DNA of 39,350 bases from an uncultured Prochlorococcus sp. (GCA_902624085.1 CACNWD010000012.1:1-39350), one strand, 5' to 3'; shown: positions 1-7,645, counted from the stretch's first letter. The notes: generated from the sequence alone by a model not told the origin. Made by a program: numbers and translations.

Positions 1-2
1 AG

Positions 3-578
3 TTTTTAAACTTTGTAGAATTAAACAAAAATTTTAATAAAAGTAATGAAATACTATTAGTATCTGGTTCAAAAAAAAGGAAAGAATTTGATGTATTGAG
101 TATATTAGAAAAATTAAAATATGATTTTAGTAAAAATTTAAAATTTGGAGTAGCATTTAATCCTTATTTCTTAGAAGAAAGAAATTATAAAATCGAAAGA
201 AATAGATTGATAGATAAATTAAATTCTTATTTTGTTCAGTCTATTTGGCTTCAGTTTGGCTCAGAAATAAATCAACTTTCAAGAGAAATAAATTTTCTAA
301 ATAAAATTTTAACTAATTCTCAAAATTTGATTGATAAAGAAATAAACGTATATGGTAGTCTTTTTATTCCCTCTAAGCAGTTTCTTGCAAGATTTAAATT
401 TAGACCATGGAGAGGCGTCTATTTATCTGATAAATATTTAAATACCTTGGAAGAATCAAGTAAAATTACAAAAAATATAATAGATTTTTACTTAAGTAAT
501 ACTATTATTCCTTTATTAGAAACTGAATTATCTACTGAAAAACAATTTCTAGAAGCTCAAAAACTTATCAATTTATGA
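3..578 (+). CDS. Methylenetetrahydrofolate reductase-like protein, C-terminal part (5' end outside window)
   Basis: The reading frame is open from the first bases of the window through the stop at 576-578, so this is the 3' part of a longer gene; the TTG at 96 is not a believable start because in-frame coding continues upstream of it (LLVSGSKKRKEF just before). The visible part has the feel of the C-terminal half of the MTHFR (FAD-linked TIM-barrel) family as found in picocyanobacteria: GVAFNPYF, then SIWLQFGSE, then VYGSLFIPSKQFLARF and RPWRGVYLS. Members reduce 5,10-methylenetetrahydrofolate in one-carbon metabolism. The catalytic N-terminal half is not in view, so function rests on family recognition only. 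The next gene starts 15 bp downstream on the same strand, suggesting co-transcription. Confidence 0.55.
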   Translation, partial: FLNFVELNKNFNKSNEILLVSGSKKRKEFDVLSILEKLKYDFSKNLKFGVAFNPYFLEERNYKIERNRLIDKLNSYFVQSIWLQFGSEINQLSREINFLNKILTNSQNLIDKEINVYGSLFIPSKQFLARFKFRPWRGVYLSDKYLNTLEESSKITKNIIDFYLSNTIIPLLETELSTEKQFLEAQKLINL

Positions 579-593
579 CTGTTTTTAAAATTC

Positions 594-1751
594 ATGCAAA
601 ATATATATGATGTAGTTGTAATTGGCGGAGGCATATCTTCCTCTACATTTATTGCGAATATATTAAAACAAGGGTTTAAGGGAAAGATCGCGGTTGTAGA
701 GGCTGGGAGGGGATTAGGAGGAAGATGTAGTACCAGATATCATCATAAAGATAAAAAATTAGCTTTAAATCATGGTTGTCCTAATTTCAATATAAAAAAT
801 TTTCAAAAAGATATCTGTTTAGAAAATTTTATAGAAGAACTTTTAGATAAAAATCTTATAAAAAGTTTAGATAATTCGATTTTTGAAATAGATGAAAATT
901 ATAAATTTTCTAGAAATTATAATAATCAATTTTATTTTGGGGATGTTTATACATCAATTACTAATATGAGTAAACTCGTAGAGAATGTGATTCATCTTTA
1001 CAATACAAAAGATCAAATTGATTTCTATTTTGAAACTTTGATTAATAAATTAAATTTTCAATCAGAATTATGGAATGTATTATCAAATAAGAATAAAAAA
1101 ATTATTGGGAAATTTTTAGTCTGTTCCAGTAATCTCTTGTTGCATAAAAGATCATTAGAAATCTTAAATGTAGGAGAAATTCCACTACGAAAAGCCATAA
1201 TTAAAAAAAACAATATTAAAATTGATGAAATTATAAAGTTATGTAATAACCAAGAATATATAAAGAGAATTAATTTTTTAATGTTTACAAAAAAAAATTA
1301 TTATTTAGAAGGTATTTTTAATAAAGACATTATTCATTTTATTTTTAATCAGAAAGCAGAGAAAGATATAGGATTTGAAAGAATAATATTTCAAAAACAA
1401 TTCGATAATAGTCTTGGAATCGTTTTGCATACAAGGAATATGGAATCCATTATAAATAAATATGAACGAGAAGATAGAGATATTTTGTATAAATATTTAT
1501 TAAATAAATTAAATACTTTTCTAATTAAAAATCATATAGCTTCTAAAAATCTTTTATTAGACGATATCTCCAGGATGAATTGGAGAGCATCGCAACCTAT
1601 TGGAGAAGGAATTCCCGAAAGACTTCAACTATGTGAGGAATGCAATATTGGATTTTGTGGAGATTGGATTCAATTAGAAGGTTATGGTTCTGTTTATGGC
1701 GCTATTTTGAGTGGTTTAAAGTTATCAAATAAGTTTATTGAATTTTATTAG
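594..1751 (+). CDS. Renalase-like FAD-dependent oxidoreductase
   Basis: A 385-residue flavoprotein of the amine oxidase/renalase-like type. The N-terminus is a Rossmann dinucleotide-binding fold (VVVIGGGISSSTF, residues about 7-19), followed by the strand-2 acidic end and the family motif EAGRGLGGRCSTR (about 37-49). Near the C-terminus, GFCGDWIQLEGYGSVYGA is the second FAD-contacting segment with the usual Gly-Asp. The middle is a diverged, Lys/Asn/Ile-rich substrate domain, so the substrate cannot be named. It follows the MTHFR-like gene by 15 bp and its last 17 bp overlap the convergent kinase-like gene. Confident about the flavin fold, not about the reaction. Confidence 0.75.
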   Translation: MQNIYDVVVIGGGISSSTFIANILKQGFKGKIAVVEAGRGLGGRCSTRYHHKDKKLALNHGCPNFNIKNFQKDICLENFIEELLDKNLIKSLDNSIFEIDENYKFSRNYNNQFYFGDVYTSITNMSKLVENVIHLYNTKDQIDFYFETLINKLNFQSELWNVLSNKNKKIIGKFLVCSSNLLLHKRSLEILNVGEIPLRKAIIKKNNIKIDEIIKLCNNQEYIKRINFLMFTKKNYYLEGIFNKDIIHFIFNQKAEKDIGFERIIFQKQFDNSLGIVLHTRNMESIINKYEREDRDILYKYLLNKLNTFLIKNHIASKNLLLDDISRMNWRASQPIGEGIPERLQLCEECNIGFCGDWIQLEGYGSVYGAILSGLKLSNKFIEFY

Positions 1752-2340
1752 ATGATTTTTTTAGAATAATGTTTATATTAGGATCTTTTTTAAAGATTAA
1801 TTCTTTACCTTTATCTAAAACTTTATAAAATTTTTCCTTATTCTTGTAAATATTCCATGCTTTTAAGAAATCCTCTTTAGACTTTTCCTTGCTTTTACCT
1901 CTTTCAATATAGTCTCTTTCCTGTACTCTTTTCATACAAATTTCTTTATTTATTTTTAATCTAATCAATATATAATCTTTTTTTGAAAGAAATTTTAGTA
2001 ATTCCATGGTAAAAATTCCTTCAATAATTAAGGTCTCAATATTTAAAGATGTATTATGGGTAATTTCTGCTCTTTTTTTTATAAAATCATACTTGTATGA
2101 ATAATTTATTTTTTTATTTTTAAGAATTTTATTTATTGTCTTTCTTAATAATTTACTATTATGACTGATTTTTCTATCAAAATATGATTCAACAAATTTA
2201 GAAAGTAAATTACTTATTTTGCCAGTTCTATAAAAGTCATCTGTACTGATAATATGAGAATTCTCTAATTCAAACATAAGTTTTTTAGCAAGATCTGTCT
2301 TCCCGCTACCAGATGGACCGGTAATAATAATTATTTTCAT
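1735..2340 (-). CDS. P-loop kinase of the uridine kinase-like type
   Basis: A 201-residue P-loop NTPase. With the start at 2340 the protein opens MKIIIITGPSGSGKTDLAKKL, placing Walker A (GPSGSGKT) at residues 8-15 exactly as in small-molecule kinases; an upstream in-frame ATG at 2415 would add 25 residues before the first beta strand and is less likely. Further on, ISTDDFYRTG resembles the DDFY substrate motif of uridine kinase/phosphoribulokinase-like enzymes, and LIIEGIFT is the Walker-B-like strand with acidic residue. A basic segment MKRVQERDYIERGKSKE probably forms the lid. The actual substrate is unknown. Convergent with, and overlapping by 17 bp, the flavoprotein gene. Confidence 0.65.
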   Translation of the reverse strand: MKIIIITGPSGSGKTDLAKKLMFELENSHIISTDDFYRTGKISNLLSKFVESYFDRKISHNSKLLRKTINKILKNKKINYSYKYDFIKKRAEITHNTSLNIETLIIEGIFTMELLKFLSKKDYILIRLKINKEICMKRVQERDYIERGKSKEKSKEDFLKAWNIYKNKEKFYKVLDKGKELIFKKDPNINIILKKSSNKIQ

Positions 2341-2744
2341 TAAATGCAGATATATATTATTTAAGCTACGTAAATTATAAAAGAGCTTGTGAATTTGAGA
2401 AATATTAAACTTCAAATATAAATATTAGAATCCATATTAATTAGTTTATTTAAAGTGACTATGTTTATTAATTTCGAAAAAACAAATTATCATTATATCT
2501 CTCTCATAAAATTTGAATTAAATTAGTACATCAAAAATCTTATAATCAAAAATAATTTTATAAAGAGATTTAAGAGAGTAAAGTAATAATTTCATTCTTA
2601 TATAGATTATTTACTTGCATAACATTTAAAAATGTGTCTTTATAAGATTGAAAATATATAAAATCTAATTTCACTTGAATAACGAATTATTAGTTTTTCA
2701 AAAAATTTTTGAATTTAGATTTTATTAATTACTTAATTGATTAA
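2341..2744. other. Intergenic region, no gene seen
   Basis: About 400 bp of very A/T-rich DNA between the divergent kinase-like gene and the helix-hairpin-helix gene. I checked both strands for small genes and tRNAs and see none; the longest frames are about 20 residues without a convincing ribosome-binding site. A 17-nt near-palindrome (TTC, A/T run, GAA) sits at 2697-2713 just before the downstream gene, but in DNA this A/T-rich it has little weight. It presumably carries promoters for both flanking genes. Confidence 0.5.
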
Positions 2745-3101
2745 ATGTTTTCCAAAATCTTAAATAAATTAAAATCACTCTTTGGCAAAAAATCAATTTC
2801 AAAGACTTCTAAGCCTAAGAAAGTTTTAAAAACAACAAAATCTACAAAATCTACAAAATCTCCAAAAACAACAAAAGCCTCAAAAGCCAAAAAGCTTGTA
2901 AAGGGAAAGAAACAAGAAGTTAAACTTTTAATTGAAAGCTTTACTTCTATTCCTGGTGTTGGAGCAAAAAGTGCTAAGGCATTTTATGAAGCTGGTTTTA
3001 AATCTACTAAGGATATTCTATCTGCAAAAGAGGAAGAACTTTTAGCTGTTCCAGGGGTGGGTATAAACCTAGCAAAAAAATTAAAAGATTACAAACCTTA
3101 A
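2745..3101 (+). CDS. Helix-hairpin-helix DNA-binding protein with lysine-rich tail
   Basis: A 118-residue strongly basic protein in two parts. Residues about 15-58 are low complexity, built of Lys/Ser/Thr repeats (KSTKSTKSPKTTKASKAKK), like the tail of histone H1-like bacterial proteins. Residues about 62-116 hold a tandem helix-hairpin-helix unit with two Pro-Gly-Val-Gly hairpins: SIPGVGAKSAKAF (68-80) and AVPGVGINLAKKL (101-113). Such (HhH)2 domains bind the DNA backbone non-specifically, as in RuvA and ComEA. I infer a nucleoid- or repair-associated DNA-binding protein; no enzymatic domain is visible. It stands alone, convergent with rpsU. Confidence 0.65.
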   Translation: MFSKILNKLKSLFGKKSISKTSKPKKVLKTTKSTKSTKSPKTTKASKAKKLVKGKKQEVKLLIESFTSIPGVGAKSAKAFYEAGFKSTKDILSAKEEELLAVPGVGINLAKKLKDYKP

Positions 3102-3253
3102 TTAGAATAATTAAACTCCAGTTCTAAATTAATTAATTATTTAATTGTTCCTTAAAAATTCTATTGAACTGAAATAAATAATTAATTTATAGATGAGTTA
3201 CAAACTTTTTAATATTCCAAACTATTTTTATTTTAATTTACAAAAAGATGTTT

Positions 3254-3430
3254 TTATCTTCTTCTAGCCTTTCTTCTTTGCTGTAATTTTCTCTTATATT
3301 TTTCAATTGGAGTTTCATGGTGTCTAAGCCTTTTTAGATCAGCAAATATACCAGCCTTAGATACTTGTCTCTTAAAACGCCTTAAAGCAGACTCAATTCC
3401 TTCATTTTCCCCTACAGTTACTTGTGTCAA
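3254..3430 (-). CDS. rpsU: 30S ribosomal protein S21
   Basis: A 58-residue basic protein whose conceptual translation begins [19 protein letters not shown], continues with [20 protein letters not shown] and ends in the Arg-rich QQRRKARRR, the recognisable S21 pattern with the very basic C-terminus. It takes part in initiation of translation on the small subunit. The start is a TTG at 3428-3430; no ATG is available in a sensible position. Stop TAA is at 3254-3256. It faces the HhH gene convergently with about 150 bp between them. A possible -10 (TAAAAT) lies near 3463 on the minus strand. Confidence 0.93.
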   Translation of the reverse strand: MTQVTVGENEGIESALRRFKRQVSKAGIFADLKRLRHHETPIEKYKRKLQQRRKARRR

Positions 3431-3775
3431 AATAATTAATAGTTATATGTATTGTTGTATTTTAACATGCGATACAAGTAATTTACGTTTTTTTCAGAAA
3501 CTTTTCTTAGAGAAATTAATTTATTTATTCATAGGTCATACAATTAATATTTGCAATTTTATAGTTTTTCTACGAAAATAATTATCTTCTAAAATTATAT
3601 GCATATTTAAATTTATAAAAAATTCTACCAATATAGATATTATCCTGGTTCTACTTTTAAAATTTTTCAATTTAAAAATTATATATTATTAATAATATTT
3701 TGAAAATCTCTAGTATAAGTTTATTCTCAAAAATTATAGTAAATTAATATATCTAGACTTTCAAAATACCTCTAT
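3431..3775. other. Intergenic region upstream of rpsU, no gene seen
   Basis: About 345 bp of A/T-rich DNA between the rpsU start and the stop of the next minus-strand gene. It must contain the rpsU promoter and leader. I find only frames of about 22 residues or less on either strand and no tRNA or clear hairpin terminator. Confidence 0.45.
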
Positions 3776-3955
3776 TTACTCTTTAGAAAGAGTTGGCGTA
3801 AATGTTGAGGCAACTAAACTTAATAAAGCAATAATTTGTTCATCGGGACATTTTGTTTCTCTAATCAAATTCTTACATTCATTAATAATATTTTTATAAG
3901 TATCTTCAACTATTCCGTTCATCTCATCTTGGCTGAATGAAAACTGATTGCTCAT
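3776..3955 (-). CDS. Small hypothetical protein (59 aa)
   Basis: Starting at the ATG at 3955 the product is a 59-residue soluble protein beginning MSNQFSFSQDEMNGIVEDTYKN, with two cysteines (ECKNL and ETKCPDEQ) and a hydrophobic C-terminal stretch ALLSLVASTF. A longer frame from 4018 would add 21 residues of quite different composition and reach into the short gap before the neighbouring gene, so the shorter start is preferred. I do not recognise a family. It lies just downstream of another hypothetical gene on the same strand. Confidence 0.5.
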   Translation of the reverse strand: MSNQFSFSQDEMNGIVEDTYKNIINECKNLIRETKCPDEQIIALLSLVASTFTPTLSKE

Positions 3956-4034
3956 TTGATTTAACAATTTAAGAATGTTAACAATAAATTTACAAAATCG
4001 TACGATTACTATGTTCACTTATTTATAAAAATTT

Positions 4035-4538
4035 TTATTTCCACATTGGATCTTTATATTTATATTTCTCTTGAGTGCTAGGTCTATAATTATGAAGTTT
4101 CTCAATAATGAATGCTAAATCTATAACGTGACTTTTAATTGCTTTACTTTTTATTATGCTTGCAAGAGAAAGTCTTTTTTTTATTTTTAGTAATCCCAAT
4201 GAAGTTTGCCAAGAAATTTTATTTTTATAAGTTTCTAGCCAAAAGTCAAAAATATCTTCCATAACACATAAGGGCAAATGAAATGATATACCTTTTGGAG
4301 GCTTTTCAATATTAAATCCATCTTTTTTTAAATCATTCATTAAATTGTGGAGATTAAGATTTATTGCGCATAGTATATCTTTTGCAGATTCTTCGGCTAT
4401 TAATTCTTTTCTGTGACATTCCAACAAATTTTTATTTTCTATAGCTGGAAATTCATTATATGTTTTATCAATTAGCCAAAAACCTATTCCATTTATTTCT
4501 CCACTAGCAAGAATTAAGTATAAATTTCTACTTACCAA
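4035..4538 (-). CDS. Hypothetical protein (167 aa)
   Basis: A 167-residue soluble protein, starting MVSRNLYLILASGEINGIGFW. Balanced composition with internal WLIDKT, PPKGISFHLPLCVMEDIFDFWLETY and a C-terminal RPSTQEKYKYKDPMWK suggests a genuine gene with a folded domain. I do not recognise the family. No signal peptide, membrane span or known catalytic motif is visible. The small 59-residue gene follows at 3955 on the same strand, possibly in one transcript. Confidence 0.6.
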   Translation of the reverse strand: MVSRNLYLILASGEINGIGFWLIDKTYNEFPAIENKNLLECHRKELIAEESAKDILCAINLNLHNLMNDLKKDGFNIEKPPKGISFHLPLCVMEDIFDFWLETYKNKISWQTSLGLLKIKKRLSLASIIKSKAIKSHVIDLAFIIEKLHNYRPSTQEKYKYKDPMWK

Positions 4539-4682
4539 AATTAATTATCCTATTTATTCAAATATATTATTAGAATTTTAAAAGATTTTTTTTTTATTAC
4601 AATAAATAGTATATTCATTACTATGAAATTAACTTTTTTTCTCACAATTAAAACTTTGCTTTGATAAGATAAGGATTTACTA

Positions 4683-4796
4683 ATGTTTAGTTTTTCTGAA
4701 GTTGAAAAAATGTTTTTTGACCCTGTTGATTTAGCTGTCTCAATTACAAACAACTATCTTTCTAAGATAAAAGTTATAAATTCTATTTTTTCTTAG
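4683..4796 (+). CDS. Very small hypothetical protein (37 aa)
   Basis: A 37-codon frame, MFSFSEVEKMFFDPVDLAVS then ITNNYLSK to the stop at 4794-4796. Support is a purine-rich AAGGA seven bases before the ATG and a balanced, protein-like composition, unlike the Ile/Lys-rich minus-strand frame overlapping it. Its end overlaps the end of the convergent minus-strand membrane-protein gene by 14 bp. Family unknown; existence is probable but unproven. Confidence 0.4.
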   Translation: MFSFSEVEKMFFDPVDLAVSITNNYLSKIKVINSIFS

Positions 4797-4995
4797 GAAA
4801 TAACCTATTTATTTTTTCCTTTTGAATTATGTTTTTCTTATCCCTCATTTTTTTATCTTCCAATGATTCTTTATTTGTGCTTACTGCATAAATTATATAA
4901 AAAACTATAGAACTAAATATAAGACCGCAAAATATTATAAATATACCTAAAGGAGCAGTTGGACTAAAAATTGTTAAATCTACATTTTCTTTCAT
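4783..4995 (-). CDS. Small single-span membrane protein (70 aa)
   Basis: A 70-residue protein with one membrane span (about residues 16-38, LGIFIIFCGLIFSSIVFYIIYAV) and a highly charged Lys-rich tail (DKKMRDKKNIIQKEKINRLF and KKK at the end), so the C-terminus is likely cytoplasmic. No recognised family. It begins 23 bp downstream of another single-span protein gene on the same strand, and the two are likely co-transcribed. The layout resembles small thylakoid or plasma-membrane accessory subunits, but that is a guess. Confidence 0.55.
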   Translation of the reverse strand: MKENVDLTIFSPTAPLGIFIIFCGLIFSSIVFYIIYAVSTNKESLEDKKMRDKKNIIQKEKINRLFPKKK

Positions 4996-5018
4996 ACTTT
5001 ATTTTAAATTTATTTAAA

Positions 5019-5240
5019 TTAGTTTATTTCTTCATAGCCTAAGTAAGTTGATTTATTATAGTCTTTGTAACCATTTAAAAATGCTTCGGGGTTTTTTTCA
5101 TCAAACTTTCTCGCCCTTCTGCTAATCATAAGAAAAGGGATGAATATTGCTCCTACAAAAAAATGAAGTATTAAGAAATCAGAGGGGAAACCGTTATTCC
5201 AATCGGGAAAAAATAGTAATGTTGAGAAAAAATTATACAT
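5019..5240 (-). CDS. Small single-span membrane protein (73 aa)
   Basis: A 73-residue protein: a short N-terminal hydrophobic piece (MYNFFSTLLFFPDWNNGFPS), a membrane span (about 20-40, DFLILHFFVGAIFIPFLMI), then a positive patch RRARK and an acidic/aromatic tail (NGYKDYNKSTYLGYEE). The basic residues after the span put the tail on the cytoplasmic/stromal side by the positive-inside rule. Family not recognised. First gene of an apparent pair with the 70-residue membrane protein downstream. Confidence 0.55.
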   Translation of the reverse strand: MYNFFSTLLFFPDWNNGFPSDFLILHFFVGAIFIPFLMISRRARKFDEKNPEAFLNGYKDYNKSTYLGYEEIN

Positions 5241-5400
5241 TTGAATATTTTATTACTAGATACTATGGCTTATAGAGATCAAAAATATGGATATTTTTAA
5301 TAAATTGAAATTTAAATATTATAAATTAAAACTTTTGTGATTATCAAACTAAAAATTTAGTTTATTTCATTTATTATAAATATATAACTTAATATCTAAA

Positions 5401-5802
5401 TTGTTTAAAATTTTTATTAGTTTAATAATTGTTTGTATTTTAGTAATTAATCCAATTGAAGGATTTTCCTCTACTGCAACAAATCCAAGTGCAATTGCTT
5501 TAAGGAATAGAATTTCTAATAATTTTTCTAATAAATACTGTAAAGGAATTGAAAGTGGTTTTTCTAAAGACCAAGCAATGAGGTCTGCAATAATAGAGAC
5601 AGAAAATATTGTTTCTTTTTCTATAAATCCTCAAAAAAAGTTTATATTAAAAGATGATTTAGCTAATCAAATATCTATTAAAGTTATTAATAAATGTGGA
5701 TGGTCTTTTGGGCTTTCCGGTAAAGAAGGAATTAATTATTTTAAAAAATATTTTTTAGAGATTAATGAAAAAACTACACCTAACAAAAAACTATCAGGTT
5801 AA
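5401..5802 (+). CDS. Secreted hypothetical protein (133 aa)
   Basis: Begins at a TTG with MFKIFISLIIVCILVINPIE, a typical hydrophobic signal sequence; cleavage is plausible just after the following GFSSTA. The mature part (about 105 residues) has two cysteines (NKYCKG and NKCGWSFG) that could form a disulfide, and Asn-rich polar sequence such as LRNRISNNFSNKY. I do not recognise the family. The 60-residue membrane protein follows after 9 bp and is likely in the same transcript. Confidence 0.6.
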   Translation: MFKIFISLIIVCILVINPIEGFSSTATNPSAIALRNRISNNFSNKYCKGIESGFSKDQAMRSAIIETENIVSFSINPQKKFILKDDLANQISIKVINKCGWSFGLSGKEGINYFKKYFLEINEKTTPNKKLSG

Positions 5803-5811
5803 TTTAAATAA

Positions 5812-5994
5812 ATGAATAATTTATCTGATAAAAATGTAATTATTATAATTTTGATAACTATATTTTTTATTTTTGGACTAATCTTTTCTGTGAAATCTCC
5901 AGAAAGAAAAGTTATTGATTCTCCTTTGATATGGAAGGATAATTATACACAAAGTTATAAAAACTATGATACTCCTAATCAAAAATTTATTTAA
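5812..5994 (+). CDS. Small single-span membrane protein (60 aa)
   Basis: A 60-residue protein with a short charged N-terminus (MNNLSDK), one span (about residues 8-27, NVIIIILITIFFIFGLIFS) and a polar, Tyr/Asn-rich tail with SPERKVIDSPLIWKDNY. Family unknown. It lies 9 bp behind the secreted-protein gene, so both products may act at or beyond the membrane. Confidence 0.5.
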   Translation: MNNLSDKNVIIIILITIFFIFGLIFSVKSPERKVIDSPLIWKDNYTQSYKNYDTPNQKFI

Positions 5995-6055
5995 ATAACA
6001 GATATTAATATAAAGAAATAAATATAAAAATAAAAAAAATTAATATATAAAATAT

Positions 6056-6397
6056 CTAATTAACGTAACCTAGTAATAAAGAAGCTAATTTTATTTCATT
6101 GTTATACCAAGCCCTAACAGCCATTGCCCTTCTTGGATCATAAAAGATTTGTTTACGATACCACTCCAGAGCATCATTATCTGATTTTTGACCATTACAG
6201 GATAGACAACAAGGTACGCAATTACTTGTAATAGTTTTTCCTCCTTTAGATCGAGGATATAAGTGATCAATTGATTCAGAATTACATCCACAATAAATAC
6301 ATTTGTTACTTGTGATTTTATGTAGTGATTCTCTCCAATTTTTATTATTTATTTTTGGACATAATTGTTCTAAATAAATAGCATCTTGATTATGCAT
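6056..6397 (-). CDS. HNH endonuclease family protein
   Basis: A 113-residue stand-alone HNH nuclease domain. The core runs KCIYCGCNSESIDHLYPRSK and then SNCVPCCLSCNGQKSD: two CxxC zinc-binding pairs, the Asp-His of the first HNH beta hairpin (IDHLYPRSKGG) and the Asn/His-position residues of the alpha helix (CNGQKSDND). The C-terminal piece YDPRRAMAVRAWYNNE resembles a tail I associate with HNH proteins of cyanobacteria and their phages. Such proteins are metal-dependent DNA nickases or cutters; cellular role unknown. It has no methylase or modification partner nearby, so it does not look like a restriction system. Confidence 0.85.
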   Translation of the reverse strand: MHNQDAIYLEQLCPKINNKNWRESLHKITSNKCIYCGCNSESIDHLYPRSKGGKTITSNCVPCCLSCNGQKSDNDALEWYRKQIFYDPRRAMAVRAWYNNEIKLASLLLGYVN

Positions 6398-6534
6398 TTA
6401 CAAAAACTAATTTATAAAAGATATTAGCAGATATGACATCTTTTTGACTTTTAACTCATCTATCAATTTGAATTTAATTCATTAAATATAACTATAATTA
6501 AATTAATCTGATCCATAGAAAGAATATAGTTGTT

Positions 6535-7329
6535 TTGGATTCTCATATTAGTCAAGATTTAAATACTATAAGCCAACTTATAATTTTTATTATTTCATAT
6601 TTATCTAATGTATTTTCCTCAATTGCAGGTGGGGGCGCTGGTTTAATTCAATTGCCAGCCTTAATATTATTTGGAATACCTTATTACAAATCTCTTGCTG
6701 TTCATAAAATTGCAACTGTAGCACTAGGAATTGGAGGTTCGATAAGAAACTATAAAAATATAGAAAGTAATTATTTGTTAGTTTTTCAATTAATAATATT
6801 TGGTATTCCAGGAGTTATTTTAGGAACCTTTATTATCTCACTATTATCCGATCAGTATTTGTATTTATTACTAGCAATTTTTACCATATTACTGGGATAT
6901 TATTCCTTTATTAATCCTGATTTAGGATTGATATCTATTCAAAAGAAAATTGGGCCATATACTTATACTAAATTTACCTTTTTAACATTTAGTATTGGAA
7001 TCTTAAATGGTTCAGTATCTTCTGGCACAGGTTTATTGGTAACTATTCTATTAATTAAAACATTCGGCCTAGATTTTCTTACTTCAATTAGCATTACTTT
7101 TCTTACTGTAGGAATCTTTTGGAATGCAGCAGGAGCTATAGCACTAAGTAAAATAGGTTCATTGCCTTTAAATATTATATGTATTTTGATATTGGGTTCA
7201 TTTCTTGGAGGATTTAGTGGTGCACATTTATCAAATTTAAAGGGAAATAAATTTATTAAGAAACTTTTTACATTCTTATGTTTTTTAATTGGCTTAACAT
7301 TAATATTTAAATTATTTAACTTATATTAG
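6535..7329 (+). CDS. TauE/SafE family membrane transporter
   Basis: A 264-residue polytopic membrane protein with the internal duplication of the TauE/SafE family: the Gly-rich motif SSIAGGGAGLIQLPAL near residues 28-43 is echoed by GSVSSGTGLLVTILL in the second half (about 162-176). Eight or so spans are visible. Members export or import small sulfur-containing or organic anions (sulfite, taurine derivatives, sulfoacetate). The substrate cannot be told here. The chosen start is a TTG at 6535. It diverges from the HNH gene and is followed, right after the stop, by a 9-bp inverted repeat. Confidence 0.82.
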   Translation: MDSHISQDLNTISQLIIFIISYLSNVFSSIAGGGAGLIQLPALILFGIPYYKSLAVHKIATVALGIGGSIRNYKNIESNYLLVFQLIIFGIPGVILGTFIISLLSDQYLYLLLAIFTILLGYYSFINPDLGLISIQKKIGPYTYTKFTFLTFSIGILNGSVSSGTGLLVTILLIKTFGLDFLTSISITFLTVGIFWNAAGAIALSKIGSLPLNIICILILGSFLGGFSGAHLSNLKGNKFIKKLFTFLCFLIGLTLIFKLFNLY

Positions 7330-7330
7330 T

Positions 7331-7356
7331 TAATACTTTATTATTTCAAAGTATTA
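7331..7356 (+). terminator. Inverted repeat after the TauE-like gene, possible terminator
   Basis: A perfect 9-bp inverted repeat, TAATACTTT / AAAGTATTA, with an 8-nt loop, begins one base after the stop codon of the transporter gene. It has no strong U run behind it and is A/T-rich, so it may be a weak terminator or 3'-end stabiliser. Confidence 0.3.
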
Positions 7357-7515
7357 TTAATAATCTTTGTTGAGTAATAATTCATGTAAAAACTACTTAA
7401 TTAATAATCTTGCAGTATTAATTATGAATAAAATCTCTAAATTTAAAATAAAAATTAATTTACTATTCTAATTCTCATGAATCAAGATCTTGTAAAAGGG
7501 ACAATATTCTAGATA

Positions 7516-7645
7516 TAAAAAAAAGGCTTCACAACCGTGAAGCCAGGTGATGGGGAACTTTATTTTTAAACCAAATCAGAGTAAATTGCAAGCCCCTACC
7601 TGTAGTGGATATCAGTTATTTACTAAGCACTACAGATAGTGTTGA
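7516..7645 (-). ncRNA. Candidate structured small RNA with intrinsic terminator
   Basis: Read on the minus strand this gap holds three nested or successive stems. First, a 12-bp hairpin between 7628-7639 and 7596-7607 with a 20-nt loop; its only non-Watson-Crick pair is G-U on the minus strand but C-A on the plus strand, favouring a minus-strand RNA. Second, AGGU plus GGGG (7593-7601) can pair with CCCC and ACCU (7545-7555). It shares bases with the first hairpin, so the two may be alternatives. Third, an 8-bp GC-containing terminator stem GGCTTCAC/GTGAAGCC (7525-7544) is followed on the minus strand by eight Us. No coding frame of note. The 5' end is not visible and is given approximately. 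I cannot match it to a named cyanobacterial RNA. Confidence 0.6.
7517..7544 (-). terminator. Intrinsic terminator of the candidate small RNA
   Basis: Minus-strand stem GGCTTCAC, loop GGTT, GTGAAGCC, followed directly by eight U (the A run at 7517-7524 on the plus strand). This is by far the clearest rho-independent terminator shape I see in the window. No minus-strand protein gene lies upstream within 500 bp, so it must end an RNA starting in the 7600-7790 gap. Confidence 0.75.

Noticed and set aside
2697-2713. 17-nt A/T near-palindrome before the HhH gene
   Set aside because: Such A-run/T-run palindromes are expected by chance in DNA this A/T-rich; no second copy or known operator match seen.
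4550-4753. 67-codon minus-strand frame, Ile/Lys-rich
   Set aside because: Composition looks like translated A/T-rich noise, and a better plus-strand small gene with a ribosome-binding site (4683-4796) overlaps it.
7516-7645. Reading the structured gap as a plus-strand riboswitch for the 75-residue gene
   Set aside because: The U run follows the stem only on the minus strand, the one wobble pair is valid only on the minus strand, and the gap to the plus-strand gene is about 150 bp with no terminator or sequester stem near its start.
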